A stretch of DNA of 64,000 bases from Rostratula benghalensis (Eukaryota; Chordata; Aves; Charadriiformes; Rostratulidae), in assembly GCA_013399305.1 (NCBI GenBank), contig VXAI01000199.1:1-64000 (forward strand), in the 5' to 3' direction. The notes under the pieces were generated by a model. That model made no database searches. It had not been told where the DNA came from and saw nothing but the letters and a program-made list of their open reading frames with translations. Below, one piece after another: positions 25,030 to 36,513 of this stretch. Numbering within the stretch: position 1 is the first letter of the stretch; each line of letters opens with the position of its first letter. A program made the translations under genes and the position numbers.

Positions 25030-25877
25030 TACAGGAGGCAGTTGTCTGTGTGGATTGCAGAAGAGACTTGTAGAGCAAGAGGAACATCAGAGTTGGCAAT
25101 TTGTTTCTGCTCAGGGGGAAGGGAGATGCAGATTCCTGCTATGCAAGAATGACGTTGGCTTCACTGAGTTGCACAGTCTGGGAGCTGCTGTTACTCCAAG
25201 TACACTGGGTTTATGGAAAGAACAGAAATAATAGTGTGAAGAGCAGCAATAAAGCCGTGGGCTCTCTCAGGAGCTTTCCATATGTAAATCATTATGGTCT
25301 TAGTGAAGTGGAAACATGCCTTCATGAGCCTAAAGCCTGCCAGTTTCTCTGTGCTGCTGAAGGGAACCTGTCTGTTTCTCTGGGTTGCTCAAAGCCCTTC
25401 TTAACCCTTCATAGAGGGGCAGGCTCAAAGAGCGCTGGTGGATCCAAGCTGTTGGAGGTCAGACAGAGTGGGAGCTTGGTTCTCCAGGCTGGCTCAGACT
25501 TGTACCCATAGGAGCAGCTTCCAGGCTGGCTTTTCTCCACTGCTCCTGAGCACTGCATTGGTGGGGAGGAGTTGCTGGGGTTTTCTGGGGTGTTACTGGA
25601 TCAGGGTTTGGTGCAGTGCTTCTACCCTCAGAACAGCTTCACACCAGAGGTGCACCAGGGCTGCACCATTGCAAGCAGAGCTCAGTGCTGGTGCAAAAGC
25701 TGGGCTCTTGTCCTGGCATCCTGTGTGTTGGGGCAGTGACTTTCTCAGGGATGCCTCATCCAGCCCATCTCACAGCTTGTGCTCTGGGACAAACTGTTGC
25801 TCCTTTGCAGTTCCTTATATCTTTCTGCCAGCTGCAGATGGACCTCAGCTGACAAACATTGGACAAGGTAGTTTTCA
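25030..25877. other. GCNT4: GC-richer, stop-poor intronic stretch between the direct repeats
   Basis: Open frames of 136 codons (25101-25511) and 180 codons (25438-25980) occur on +. Neither shows a recognisable domain, and the second runs through the direct repeat. I regard them as chance frames in a moderately GC-rich region, or the interior of an unidentified old repeat. Confidence 0.4.
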
Positions 25878-25946
25878 CATGCATGGTTCAGGCAGCAGAA
25901 TACAGAATAGGTTCTCTGCTGGTTTTCTTCGAGGCCAAATCACAAA
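25878..25946 (+). repeat. 69-bp direct repeat, copy 2
   Basis: Starts CATGCATGGTTCAG and ends CAAATCACAAA. It is the partner of 24961-25029, with six substitutions, and lies 917 bases downstream in the same orientation. Confidence 0.85.
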
Positions 25947-25999
25947 GCAATCTGGCTGGTTGTTGTGCTCCCTGACATAAAATATTTCTAGATGTTGTG

Positions 26000-26112
26000 G
26001 GATATCCTCAAGCAATCCAGTGGAATTGTTCCTGCCCATGGCAGGGAGGTTGCACTAGGTGACCTTGGAAGGTCCTTTCCAACGCAAACCAGTCTATGAT
26101 TCTATGAAATAA
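26000..26112 (+). mobile_element. CR1 LINE 3'-tail fragment
   Basis: Reads as the sense CR1 end: CCATGGCAGGGAGGTTGCACTAGGTGACCTTGGAAGGTCC..., then TTCCAACGCAAACCAGTCTATGATTCTATGAAAT, including the ATTCTATGA terminal motif. Strongly 5'-truncated. Confidence 0.85.
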
Positions 26113-26659
26113 TGCATGAAGGTGGTGTTATATGGCTTCTCAGTAGGAGTGATGCTTTAAACTTGATTTTAATCTGAAGTAATGGATTAATTTAAGTCAT
26201 TGGGAATAATATAAAAGATACAATTTGCATGCTTACAGGAGTCTATTCAGAGCAGAAATTTGGACCACCATCTCTCATAATATACAGACTCAGATGGTTA
26301 ATATTTGACTGTTCTGTCCCTCCTCCAACACACAGCATCAGCAGTTACTATTTTTCTTTCAAGGGATATGGGCACTTCTCCCCACTACTCTTTCTGTATA
26401 TGTCGTCTGCTTCACTCCAGGGAAGAGATGCTAGACCAGTAGGAGGTGTTCTGTGCTACCCCAGATATGCAGTGGCTGAACGTTGATAATTTATTTGTCT
26501 GCTTAGCACTGAGAAGATGCAACAGTTTAAAAGGGCTGCTTTTTCAGTGATTTGATAAATGCAATGAACAGATGCATAAGCATGCTTAAAGCTAAATTAA
26601 ATCTAACTTACATTGATTGGTGGTGTTTCTGCAGCACCTTAGATGTTTGATGTTATGGA
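26113..26659. other. GCNT4: Intronic sequence, nothing recognised
   Basis: About 550 bases between two CR1 segments with no supported feature; one 85-codon + frame at 26229-26486 has no known motif. Confidence 0.5.
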
Positions 26660-26946
26660 ACTATCATAGAATGTTTATAAAGTTGAAAGAGACCTTAAAG
26701 ATCATCAGTTCCAGCCCCCTGCCATGGGCAGGTACACCTCCCAGTAGACCAGGTTGCGCAAAGCCCCATTCAGCCTGGCCTTGAACACTTCCCAGAATGG
26801 AGCATCCACAGCTTCTCTGGGCGACATGTTCTAGTGTCTCGCCATTCTCACAGTAAATAATTTCTTCCTCATTTCTTGTCTAAATCTCCCATCTTTTAGT
26901 TTAAAACCATTACCCCTTGTCCTATCGCTATACTCCCTGATAAAGA
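26660..26946 (-). mobile_element. CR1 LINE (antisense) part A: 3' end
   Basis: The reverse complement of a CR1 3' region, starting ATCATAGAATG...GAGACCTTAAAGATCATC and continuing CCCCCTGCCATGGGCAGG..., then CATTACCCCTTGTCCTATCGCTATACTCCCTGATAAAGA. The element resumes at 27103 after an inserted sense CR1 fragment. Confidence 0.85.
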
Positions 26947-27098
26947 TATGGGCTGCCCACAGAGGTTGTGGAGTCTTCTTCTCTGGAGATATTCAAAACC
27001 TGCCTGGACCTGATCTAGGTGTTCCTGCTCTGACAGGGGGATTGGACTAGATGATCTTTCAAGATCCCTTCTGATCCCTGATGTTCTGTGATTCTGTG
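26947..27098 (+). mobile_element. Short sense CR1 3' fragment nested in an antisense CR1
   Basis: Reads in CR1 sense orientation: GGGCTGCCCACAGAGGTTGTGGAGTC, CTCTGGAGATATTCAAAACC, GATTGGACTAGATGATCTTTC, ending TGTTCTGTGATTCTGTG. It splits a continuous antisense CR1; the bases AAGA occur just before it (26943-26946) and just after it (27099-27102), compatible with a short target-site duplication. Confidence 0.85.
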
Positions 27099-28460
27099 AA
27101 GAGTCCTTCCCCATCTCTACTGTATACCCACTTTAAGTACCAGAAGGCTGCTGTCAGGTCTCCCTGGAGCCTTCTCTTTTCTGGGCTGAACAACCCCAAC
27201 TCTCTCAGCCTGTATTCATAGGAGAGGTTCTCCAGCTCTTGGATCATCTTTGTGGCCCTCTGCTGGACCCATTCCAACAGGTCTATGTCTTTCATGTTCT
27301 GAGGACTCCAGAGCTGGACATGGTATTCCAGATGGAGTCTCATGAGACCAGAGTAGAGGGTTAGAATCACCTCCCTTGACCTGCTGGCCACACTTCTTTT
27401 GATGCAGCCCAGGATTCAGTTGACTTTCTGGGATGCAAGCTGACATTGCTGGCTGCTCTTGAGCTTCTCGTCCACCAACACCCCCAAGTCCTTCTCCTCG
27501 GGGCTGCTCTCAACCTGCTCTCTGCCCAGCCTGTATTTGTGCTTGGGGTTGTCGTGACCTAGATGCAGGACCTTGCACTAGGCCTTGTTGAACTTAGGAG
27601 GTTTGAATGGGCTCACCTCTTGAGCCTGTCCGGGTCCCTCTGGATGGCATCCCTTCCCTCCAGCCTGTTGACCACACCACACAGCTTGGTGTCGTCAGGA
27701 AACTTGCTGAGGGTGCACTCAATCCCACTGTCCATGTCTCTGACAAAGATGTTAAACAGCCCCCGTTCCAATACTAACCCCTGAGAAATGCCACTCGTCA
27801 GTGGTCAGCACTTGGACACAGAGCCTTTGACTCTCAGAGTGCAGCTATCCAACCAATTCCTTATCCATTGAGTCATATGTCAGTCAAATCCATGTCTCTC
27901 GAATTTGGAGACAAGAATGTCATGCAGGACAGCATCAAATGCTTTGCATAAGTTCAGGTAGATGGCATCAGTTACTCATCTCTTATCCACCAATACTGTA
28001 AATCTCTTGTAGAAGTACATCAAATCTGTGAGGCACAATTTGTCCTCGAGTGAATCCTTACTGGCAATTGCCAATCGTCTCATATTCTATGTGCCTTAGC
28101 ATAGTTTTGAGGAGGATCTGCTCCATGATTTTGCTGGGCACAGAGGTGAGACTGACTAGCCTGTGGTTCCCCATGTCTTCCTTTTTTCCCTTTCTAAAAA
28201 TGGGATTTTTGTTTCCTGTATCCCAGTTAGCAGGAACTTCACTAGATTTTCACAACTTCTCAAATGTGATGGCTTGTGGCTTAGCAATTTCATCCACCAG
28301 TTACCTTTGGGCCTGCAGATGAATCTCATCAGGTCCCATGGAGTTGTGCACCTTCGCGTTCCTCAGCTGGTCTTGAACCTGGTATTCTCCTACAGTGGGC
28401 AGTTCCTTATTTTCCTAGTCCCTGCCTTTGCCGTTGGTGACTTGGACAGTGTGACTAGAG
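27099..28460 (-). mobile_element. CR1 LINE (antisense) part B: reverse transcriptase domain
   Basis: Continuation of the element whose 3' end is at 26660-26946. On the - strand, CR1 reverse-transcriptase blocks can be followed through several frameshifts: a MGPDEIH motif near 28325, MGNHRLVSLTSVPSKIMEQI-like near 28150, and an SKFPDDTKLCG active-site motif near 27690 that keeps both aspartates. After it come the SREVILTLYSGLMRLHLEY and WVQQRATKMIQELENLSYE blocks (27391-27059). Many stops and frameshifts make it non-functional. Confidence 0.88.
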
Positions 28461-28494
28461 CCTGTAGTAGTCAATATTGACATGTTTTAGGTAC

Positions 28495-29945
28495 CTCCTG
28501 GATTACTTATGCCCTGCTGTGTTAATGGGATGCACCCACGAGTACTGAGGGAGCTGGCAGAAGTCATTGCTGGGCCACTCTCCATCATCTTTGAAAGGTC
28601 CTGGAGAACAGGCAAAGTGCCTGAGTACTGGAGGAAAGCCAGTGTCATTCCAGTCTTCAAGAAGGGCAAGAAGGACCCAGGAAACTACAGACTAGTTAGT
28701 CTCACCTCTATCCCTGTAAAGATGATGGAACAGTTTCTTCTGGCCAACATCTCAAAGCATCTGGAGGAAAAGTAAGCTATGGGAATTAGTCAGCATGATT
28801 CACTGAGGGAAAATCATGTCTGACTAACCTGATATCCGCCTATCATGGCATGACTGGATGGGTAGATGAGGGAACGGTGGTGGATGTTTTCTACCTTGAC
28901 TTTAGCAAGGTTTTTGACACAGTCTCCCACAGCATGCTCATTGGTAAGCTTAGGAGCTGTGGATTAGATGAATGGACAGTAAGGTGGCTTGAAAACTGGC
29001 TTGAAAGACAGAGCTCAGAGGGTCGTGATCAATGGCACAGAATCTGGTTGGAGGTCTGTAACAAGTAGGGTTCTCCAAGAATCAGTCCTCTTCAATATTT
29101 TCATCAATGGCCTGGATGAAGGGATGGAACTCCTAGCAAGTTTGCTACAAAACTGGGAGGGGTGCGTGACACTTCAGAAGGCTGTGCCACCACCCAGCGA
29201 GACCTGGACAGGATGGAGAGTTGGGCAGAGAGGAACCTGATGAAATTCAACAAGGGCAAGTGTAGGGCTTCTCCTGTACCTGGGGAAGAATAACGCCCTG
29301 CACCAGTGCAGGCTGGGAACTGACCTGCTGCAGAACAGCTCTGAGGAAAAAGACCTGGGAGTCCTGGTGGATAACAGGATGACCATGAGGCAGCAATGTG
29401 CCCTTGTGGCCAAGAAGGCCAATGGTCTCGTGTGATACATTAGAAAGAGAGTGGCCAGCAGTTGGAGGGAGGTAATCCTACCCCTCTACTCTGCCCTGGT
29501 GAGGCCCCATCTGGAGTACTGTGTCCAGTTCTGGGCCCCTCAGTTCAGGACAGATGAGGAACTGCTGGAGAGGGTACAGCAGAGGACTACAAAGATGATT
29601 AGGGGCCTGGAGCATCTCCCTTATGAGGAAAGACTGAGGGACTAAGGTCTTTTTAGTTTGGAGAGGACTGAGGGGGGGATCTGATAAACACCTATAAATA
29701 CTTAAAGGCTGGGTGTCAAGAGGAAGGGATCAGTCTTTTTTCAGTGGTGCCCAGAGAAATTACAAGAGGAAATGGGCACAAACTTGTACATAAGAAGTTC
29801 CTTCTAAACATGAGGAGGAACTTCTTCACTTGGAGGGTGGCAGAGCCCTGGTAAAGGCCTCTCAGAGAGCTGCTTTGGCAGGGAGGTTGGACTAGATGAT
29901 CTCGAGAGGTCCCTTCTAACCCCATATTATTTTGTGATTCTGTGT
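28495..29945 (+). mobile_element. CR1 LINE (sense): reverse transcriptase to 3' end
   Basis: Begins near the MHPRVLRELAEVIAGPLSIIFE block and continues with YWRKASVIPVFKKGKKDPGN, then VVDVFYLDFSKVFDTVSHSM. Next comes the region that should hold FADDTKLGG but reads FATKLGG at 29141-29158, so both catalytic aspartates are absent. The [21 protein letters not shown] and [23 protein letters not shown] blocks follow (29451-29645). It ends in the canonical tail GGTTGGACTAGATGATCTCGAGAGG...TTTGTGATTCTGTG. The frame is broken several times. Flanked on both sides by pieces of antisense CR1. Confidence 0.92.
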
Positions 29946-30312
29946 TGCCCTCTTACAGATAGCGAGGTGAGTGAAGTTGGATGATGGCCTGTAGCAGACC
30001 CCCCCACACCTGTCCCTGCCCTCCCTTTAATCCAGACCCATAACCTGTCAATCAACTCCTTATCCATTCCCAGGTGGAGCTCTATGCAGTCTAGTCATTG
30101 ACATAAACACCTCCTCCTTGTCTACCCTGCCTGTCTTTCCTGAAGAGCCTAGAGCCTTCCATTCCAACACTCCAGTCATAGGAACCATCCTACTATGTCT
30201 CCGTGATGCCAGTGAGATCATAGGCATGCAGGTGTACACAGCTGTCCCTAAGTCATCCTATTATTCCCCAACTTTTGTGCATTTGCATAGTGGCATTTAA
30301 GAGGTATTATCT
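29946..30312 (-). mobile_element. CR1 LINE (antisense) part C: ORF2 endonuclease domain
   Basis: On the - strand this reads as the start of CR1 ORF2: an ANARSMGNKQEE-like motif near 30280, then ITETWWDG-like (CCATG..CTCCGTGATGCC on +, near 30200), then DRQGRRGGG-like (CCTGCCTGTC on +, near 30125) and an LWVWIKGRAG-like end near 30030. It fits as the 5' portion of the antisense element at 26660-28460, with the sense CR1 at 28495-29945 in between. Several hundred bases of the expected linker are missing. Confidence 0.75.
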
Positions 30313-33300
30313 ATAAGTAATGCAAATTACTTAATGCAGGAGTGTTACAAGCTTCACTTGCAATAACCCTGCTTGCTCTGTGATAGTGCATAGTGGCCTT
30401 AGCCAGTGTGTTTGGATCACAGTGCAACAAAAATTACATACTGTTCAGGTGAAACTGCAGAAGAGCCTTTGAGGCAGGCAGATCACGACTTCCTATTAGG
30501 TTCTGCCTTGGAGGCCAGGATTGCAAAATCTACTTTTTAGTGATTTTTGCAGAAGAAAACATCTTTCTTTTTTTTTTAGCATGAGAGATGAAGAAGCAAA
30601 TATTGCTCTTCTTAATTTTGAGGAAATAAAAATCTAAACTGCAAACCAAGCAAAATTGTGGATTGTGGCCACCTCTGACACTTTGCTTCAGTTCAAAATT
30701 GGATTTCTTTTAGAACTTTGTTCAGTTCAATTTCAATAAAAGATCTTCATATAGGAAAGGTTTCTTTTGCATTTGAAAGGCAAAGTGTGTTTTTTTCATG
30801 AGAGTCAGTGAAATACAAAGCACTAGGTTGTTCACAAAGCTTATAGAGCAAGATGTTCAGTGTTTCTGAGGAAGTTGCATCTGCTGTTAGCAGAACATCT
30901 GACCCTTGCTAACCCTTCTCAGGGATGCCTTTTAAATTTCAGTGTTGCAGGAGGCACGCTAGAGCCTTGTCAATCAGAAGAGTTGCAATTAGCGCCTGCT
31001 GTGGAAGCTTTTAGCTGGACTGCACCCCAGCACCCTGCTGAGTTCCCACCTGAAGCCTGAGCACCTAGGGAGGGGATCTCCTCCTTTTCTCAACCACTTT
31101 ACCATTTTCATTTCATGATTGAATCCTGAGTGGTGTGTGTGGCTTTATAAATAAAAAAACACTTTGATGCAGCAACCTTTGCAGCTGGAGGGAATGATCG
31201 TGAGAGGCTGAGAGCTGTAGCAGGTGCTTGGGGGATGGATGTTTTGCCTTTGCCTGTTTTCTCTGAATATGAGCAGCAGTTGTGAGGGAAGAGCCACTTC
31301 CCAGATTTTTATAATTTTTTTAATTATTTTTTTTTGTATCTTGCATTATGGTCCTAGCAATAAGAGAAATGCAGATTTCTCCATTGGAAATTTTCAGGTC
31401 AGTTACCGTGGATTAAACTGTCATGTCACAAATTGATAATGAGCCTGTTAATCAGGCTCATATAAATGCAGGTGTTCCTGGCCAACATGGAGAGGATAAA
31501 GTCTGAGAGGTTTAGCAAGAGTGTGGTGCAGAGAGAGGGAGGAGGATTTCCCTGGGAGCTGGAGTTTGTGAACGGGCTATATTACTCAGGTAGGATCTGC
31601 ACAGCAGTCTTATGCCCAGTGAAGTCCTGGGATTTCTGTCCTCCTCAAATGCTTGGTACTGAACTGTCCCTGATTCCTGTTTGCAGGATTTGGGGTGACT
31701 GCTGGAGGGGAGGAATGGGATAGAGTGGGATGGGATGGGGAAGGGCAGGGCAGGCACGGGAGAAAGTTGCTGGCCAGCAGCTGTGCTTTTGTGCCAAATC
31801 CTGTCCCATTCCTGTCAGCACCCAAAAGCAGAGTCCCAGAGCCCAGGCTGCACGGGTTGGCGTGGGAGGGAGAGTGAGAGAAGTGGGGTCCTGCAGGTAT
31901 TGTTCCTTCTTGATGGAGAGGTGCCTGGTCAGATATTTGCATGATGTCCTGCAGACTCTTTATATATCCAAACTAGTCATGGCCCAGAGAGGTATTTACT
32001 GCAGGGTAAGTGCTTGGTGGTATGTAGAAATGTTAGGAGGCAGCTGAACTAGAATTTGAATTGTTTTAATATATTTTTTTCCCCTCCAAATACAATCCTA
32101 AAAGCAGGCTTTCATTTACCTTTAATTAGCCTTTCCTTTGGTTTCACCTTGCAGTTATTTAACATTTCAAGCAATTACAGTCTGTCAGTAGAAATTCAAA
32201 GTTTCTGTGTTGTTATAGTAGTCTGTATTGAAAAAGTGGAGAGAACTAGCCACCAGTACACTTTTTCTTCTCTGGCCCTTATAGATGCGCTTTACTTTTA
32301 ATTCTGTGACAGAGTTCCAGTGTGAGCTAGGGTGATTTACCCAAGGACCTTGCTGATGTTTGGTATACAGGTGCAAATGCTGCTTTTCATGTTTGTGATG
32401 GGCCCACTGTAGGGGTTTGCACACACTTGGGTACTCTGCAGCTTCACTGGCTGTTAATTTATGTTTACAGGTTGCTGGAATAGGATTCAGTAGTTTGCAA
32501 GCAGGAGCAACAATTTTTCTCAGGGTGGTAGACTTCTGCACATCTGGCTGATAGCAGCTGGAAGTGACTACTGCGGCAACAGGCTTTTACAGGGTTCCCC
32601 ATGTGATCAGATCATACTTCACTTTCCCAAACCTGTGCTGTGATACCTACAATACATGTGTGACTCTGTATAGACAAGTAAGCATTACTTCCTCTGCACT
32701 TTTTTCCATATTCTCTCTCTTCCCTAGTTGCTGCAGGACGGTAGAAACTGAGGTCTAATTCTAGTGTGATTTCTAGCATGCTTTTGCCTTCAGTTTGGCC
32801 TTCTTTATCAACACTTCCTTTAACTCGTCATAGCTCAGTTCATAACTTTGAACACTTTTGGTACACAGGGGAGAAGGTTTTTTGAGTGTTGCGTGAACCC
32901 CAGGAGAGCTGCAGAATTCTTCTGCAGTCTCCCGAAAGAAAGCCAAAATGTGTGCACTGGATTGAAGCATGGAGGAGAGTTGAGCTCCACTGCCCTCTTG
33001 AAGAGTGCCGTCTGTGTATTTCTGGTCCTTCTGCGTGCCTAGCATCATTGCCTGAGGCAGACACAGAAGCTCAGCCTGGCTGGGGGGTGCCTGGGAAGCA
33101 AGGACCAAGAGTTTCAATTTGAGAGTGGCATGGCTCAGCCTTTACTCAGCCCTCTCAGGAGGGTTCATCCTGTTGACTATGGCCAACAGAATGCTAAGCA
33201 AGAAGAAGGAATTTTTCAGGAGCGCGTGAAATTCTCCCACCACCTTATTCCTCCTTTTGTGATATTGTGCAGCTTGTGCAATTCTGAAGGTATAAAGCTG

Positions 33301-36300
33301 CCCAAACCAGCAGGGAGGAAAATACCAAAAACAAAACCAAAAACAGGCAGTGAAATAGACCAGCAGAAATCCTAGTCGATTTCTGGGTGCGGTACAAATA
33401 CTGCTGTCATGGATCTAACTAGCAATCCCTCATTTGGTCCAGCAGTAGATAAAAACAGATTCAGAGAACAAAGCAATGGTCAAGAAATATTTCTCTTGGT
33501 AAAACTTTTCTGTCAGAAATCTTGGCAGCTGGTAATTGTCTGCTGTCATGGTTCTGGAGAATTCTGCTTTTTTCCATATTTATGTATTGGTGAAGGTAAC
33601 TCTGGAACCTCTCAAGAGCCAGCTGATTCCCTAATTCCTTTGAGAATCCTGCTGAGCTCATGGTCTTTACCTTATGGCAGGCTGTAACTGTGTGTTGTGT
33701 AAGAACACGTTTTGTTACACAGCACAAATGTGTTTCCCTTGTATTTGTTGCATGTCTGTTTTCTTTGAACATCCTTTGCTTTACAGATGCAAAGGTAAAT
33801 GAAAACACCCATTTTGCTTCTCTGAATCATTCAGTACTTTGCCTCCCAGACTGTAAGACCCCTGACCAGGTTAGATGCTGTGTATGTGTGTATATAGACT
33901 AGCTGTGTGATATGTGTTTGTCACAAGAAGAGGTCAGTCTCCAATAATTTCCTCAGGAGCCTTCTCACATGTAGAAGGAAAAGTGTAAATATTTCATTAG
34001 ACAAGGCAAGGTAGTAATGCCAAGCTCTCTTCTTAGCACAAAATCTTCATGCAAAAGATGGAACCTTGTTCCTGCATATAGTATGGTAGCACCTGAGAAA
34101 AAAATACTCATTAGCAAGATAATCAGAGGTACCATGCTACTCCATGTAGGTGCTTCAGGTAGCTCTGGATCCCTGTTACATCTGCCATGTGTTGTTTGTT
34201 CCCTCCTCCTCCAGAGAGGACTGCGTGAACAGTACACTAATGTGTATGAGTGGGCCTTTGAGTGCTGCATTAGGTAGGAAATAGAAGGTTTGCGCTTGAA
34301 TAAAAACCTGATGAGGTTTGTGGTGTTCCTTCTGTCCCAAGGGATTTCATTCCCTGGTCTTGTGCTGTTCCTCAAGAAATCTTGGTCTTATGCAGAAGCG
34401 AACCTCATCCTAGTTAGAGGCAAATGACTTGTGCTTAAAGAGCAAAGCCATTCCCGTGTACAAATTACTGAGCCTTTTTATGGAATGTGTTGGGGGTAAG
34501 AAGAGAGTGTGAATTTATTGTGATAAGGATGGGACAGTGGGATATTAGTAGTGGTGAACTGTACTGCCGGAGAGATGTTGGACTGCATGTCACACATGGC
34601 CTGATTCTGTCTGGACCGCTGTGGTGATGGCGATACAGAGTATGTTGTAAAAACAAAAACAAACCCCAACCCCAAAACTAACAAAGAGATGGGATGTAAT
34701 CACTGGCTCCTGTTGCTCTCAACTGACCAGATGCTGGCCAGGAGCAGGGGTAGATCAGATTCAGTGGAGGAGCTGAGGTTTCTCCCCAGTGCTCCTTAAT
34801 TCCTTCCTCCACAGGGAGTTTAAACCATGTCACCACAGTCTTCTAGATTTCTATGACCTCTTTGTATGGTACAAGAGTATCTTGTGGTTGGCAGTGCTGG
34901 AAACCACAGGAATGCTCAGTCAGCTGAGTGTGGATCCCTTGCTCATCAGCTGCAGAAAAGGAGTCCTCAGTCCTGTCCAGGCAATTACTTGCACATCCCA
35001 GTCCAACTGGACCACGCCAGTCTCCAGAGGTCTAGATTGATAGTTTCAGTCAGGGAAGCGTGGCACAATGGCTTTGTTGATGGTTTGCTTGGCTCTGGGT
35101 GGAATCTGGCCAGATTTGCTGAGCTGTGGCTTCTACAAAATAGGTACATGTTGGCTTACCCTGCTCCTTTCCCTGCCCTATACCTGGTACTCCCAGGGGA
35201 AACAAGGTGGTGGCATTTGCTTCTCCATTCTGTTGCCCCCGGAAGAGAAACATCAAGGAGAAAAATGCACAGGGAAAAGGGAAGGTCAGGTAAAGCAAGA
35301 CTAATGAAGTAGCTCTGCCTTCAAAGGCTGCATTTTAACGGAAGCTGCAGCTTGCAAGATGTGACATTGGTGGGAATGCTAAAGATGCCCAAATTAACTC
35401 TTTGTCATTAGTGTTGCACAAAACATCTCAATGCTTGATATTTATTACAGTCATGTGTTGGATCTGCAGATGTCTGAGCCTCATCAGGTGACCCCACCAT
35501 TTCATTCATTCTGAAACATCCTGGAACAGCTTTTCCTTACAAGGAAATACTGGTGGCTGGTCAATTTAGAGACAAAGTAGAGCGTAGCTTAAGCTAAGGA
35601 GAGCTAAGTTTAATGCTGCACCTTGATGTGGACTCCGGTCTAATTTTAATGTAGGGGTAGCAGCAATACTGCTTGCATCCAGAAATAGCCTGCTGCATAA
35701 ACCATACCTTGCCCTGTAGTGTTTTTGCTGTCATGTCTGAGGTTGTGTCACACAGCAGGGAACAGGATAGATGTGCTATTGCTCGCTACTGTCCGTTCTG
35801 CCTTCAAAACTTTCCATTATATACTCATTCCAATGGATAGAAGTCAGGTTAGCAGGGCAGGTTAGCAGCATTTTCCAGAATAAATCTGGACACAGGGAGG
35901 AGTTTGGGCTGCTCAGACCCTGTTGGGAGAGGATGAGAAGGCAATTAATTTGCTCTTGGACATCTTTGTGGGCCAGGCTCAGTGTTAGAGAAATGAGGAT
36001 GCTCTGACTAAATTCTAAATATCTAATATTACGCGCACATTCTTGCAGACTCACAAGAGATCACCATGCTGCTCCCGTTGAATCCCCTAGAGTTACACAG
36101 GAAAATAAACAAACCTTCTTACTTGCTTAGAGGACAGTGATGTTTCTTCCAATGCAGGGATTGCTGTACTTCAGCTAGAGACTCATAAGAAATTTAAAAA
36201 GGATTGGAAAATAAACAGTGGGAGTTTTGTTTCCACACTCTTATTTAGCTGGAAATCATCTGAAATCTGATTTGGTTTATTCTCTTCAGTCGGCTAACAC

Positions 36301-36510
36301 AGGGGAAAGAAATCTTTGCCTGTTACTGTGGTAAAATCTGTCTCTGAATTAAAGTGATAATGAAGAAGAAACTGCAGATTTCCACGGTCCTATCCTGCTA
36401 AGGTGGTGTTTGTACTGTGGACAGACAGGTGTGTGCCTGTCTTTGTTAAAAGCTGGAATTCTGATGCTTTGTTCCTGATTTAATATACCATTATGTCTTT
36501 GTTTTCTTGC
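30313..36510. other. GCNT4: 3' part of GCNT4 intron, no other gene seen
   Basis: No mobile element recognised. Low-complexity stretches include T-rich DNA at about 31312-31337 and a G-rich GGGAT-like run at 31701-31765. Open frames up to 148 codons (+, 34866-35312) and 136 codons (-, 33965-34375) show no familiar domains. Confidence 0.5.
31701..31765 (+). repeat. G-rich low-complexity run with GGGATGGGATGGGG
   Basis: Repeated GGGAT/GGGCA units with several closely spaced G3-4 runs; a candidate for quadruplex-type structure on +, from composition only. Confidence 0.5.
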
Positions 36511-36513
36511 AGA

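Larger units (their letters stand above)
15212..36512 (+). other. GCNT4: Predicted GCNT4 intron 1 (about 21.3 kb)
   Basis: The intron is bounded by GTAAGA at 15212 and by a pyrimidine-rich tract ending TTCTTGCAG at 36512. It contains no other supported gene. Its middle third (21.65-30.3 kb) is packed with LTR and CR1 sequence, described separately. Additional alternative 5' exons within it are possible but not visible. Confidence 0.55.

Noticed and set aside
36493..36513. Upstream in-frame ATG as the GCNT4 start
   Set aside because: It lies in the polypyrimidine tract before a consensus acceptor, and MKMRKC from 36514 matches the start of the family member in mammals better.
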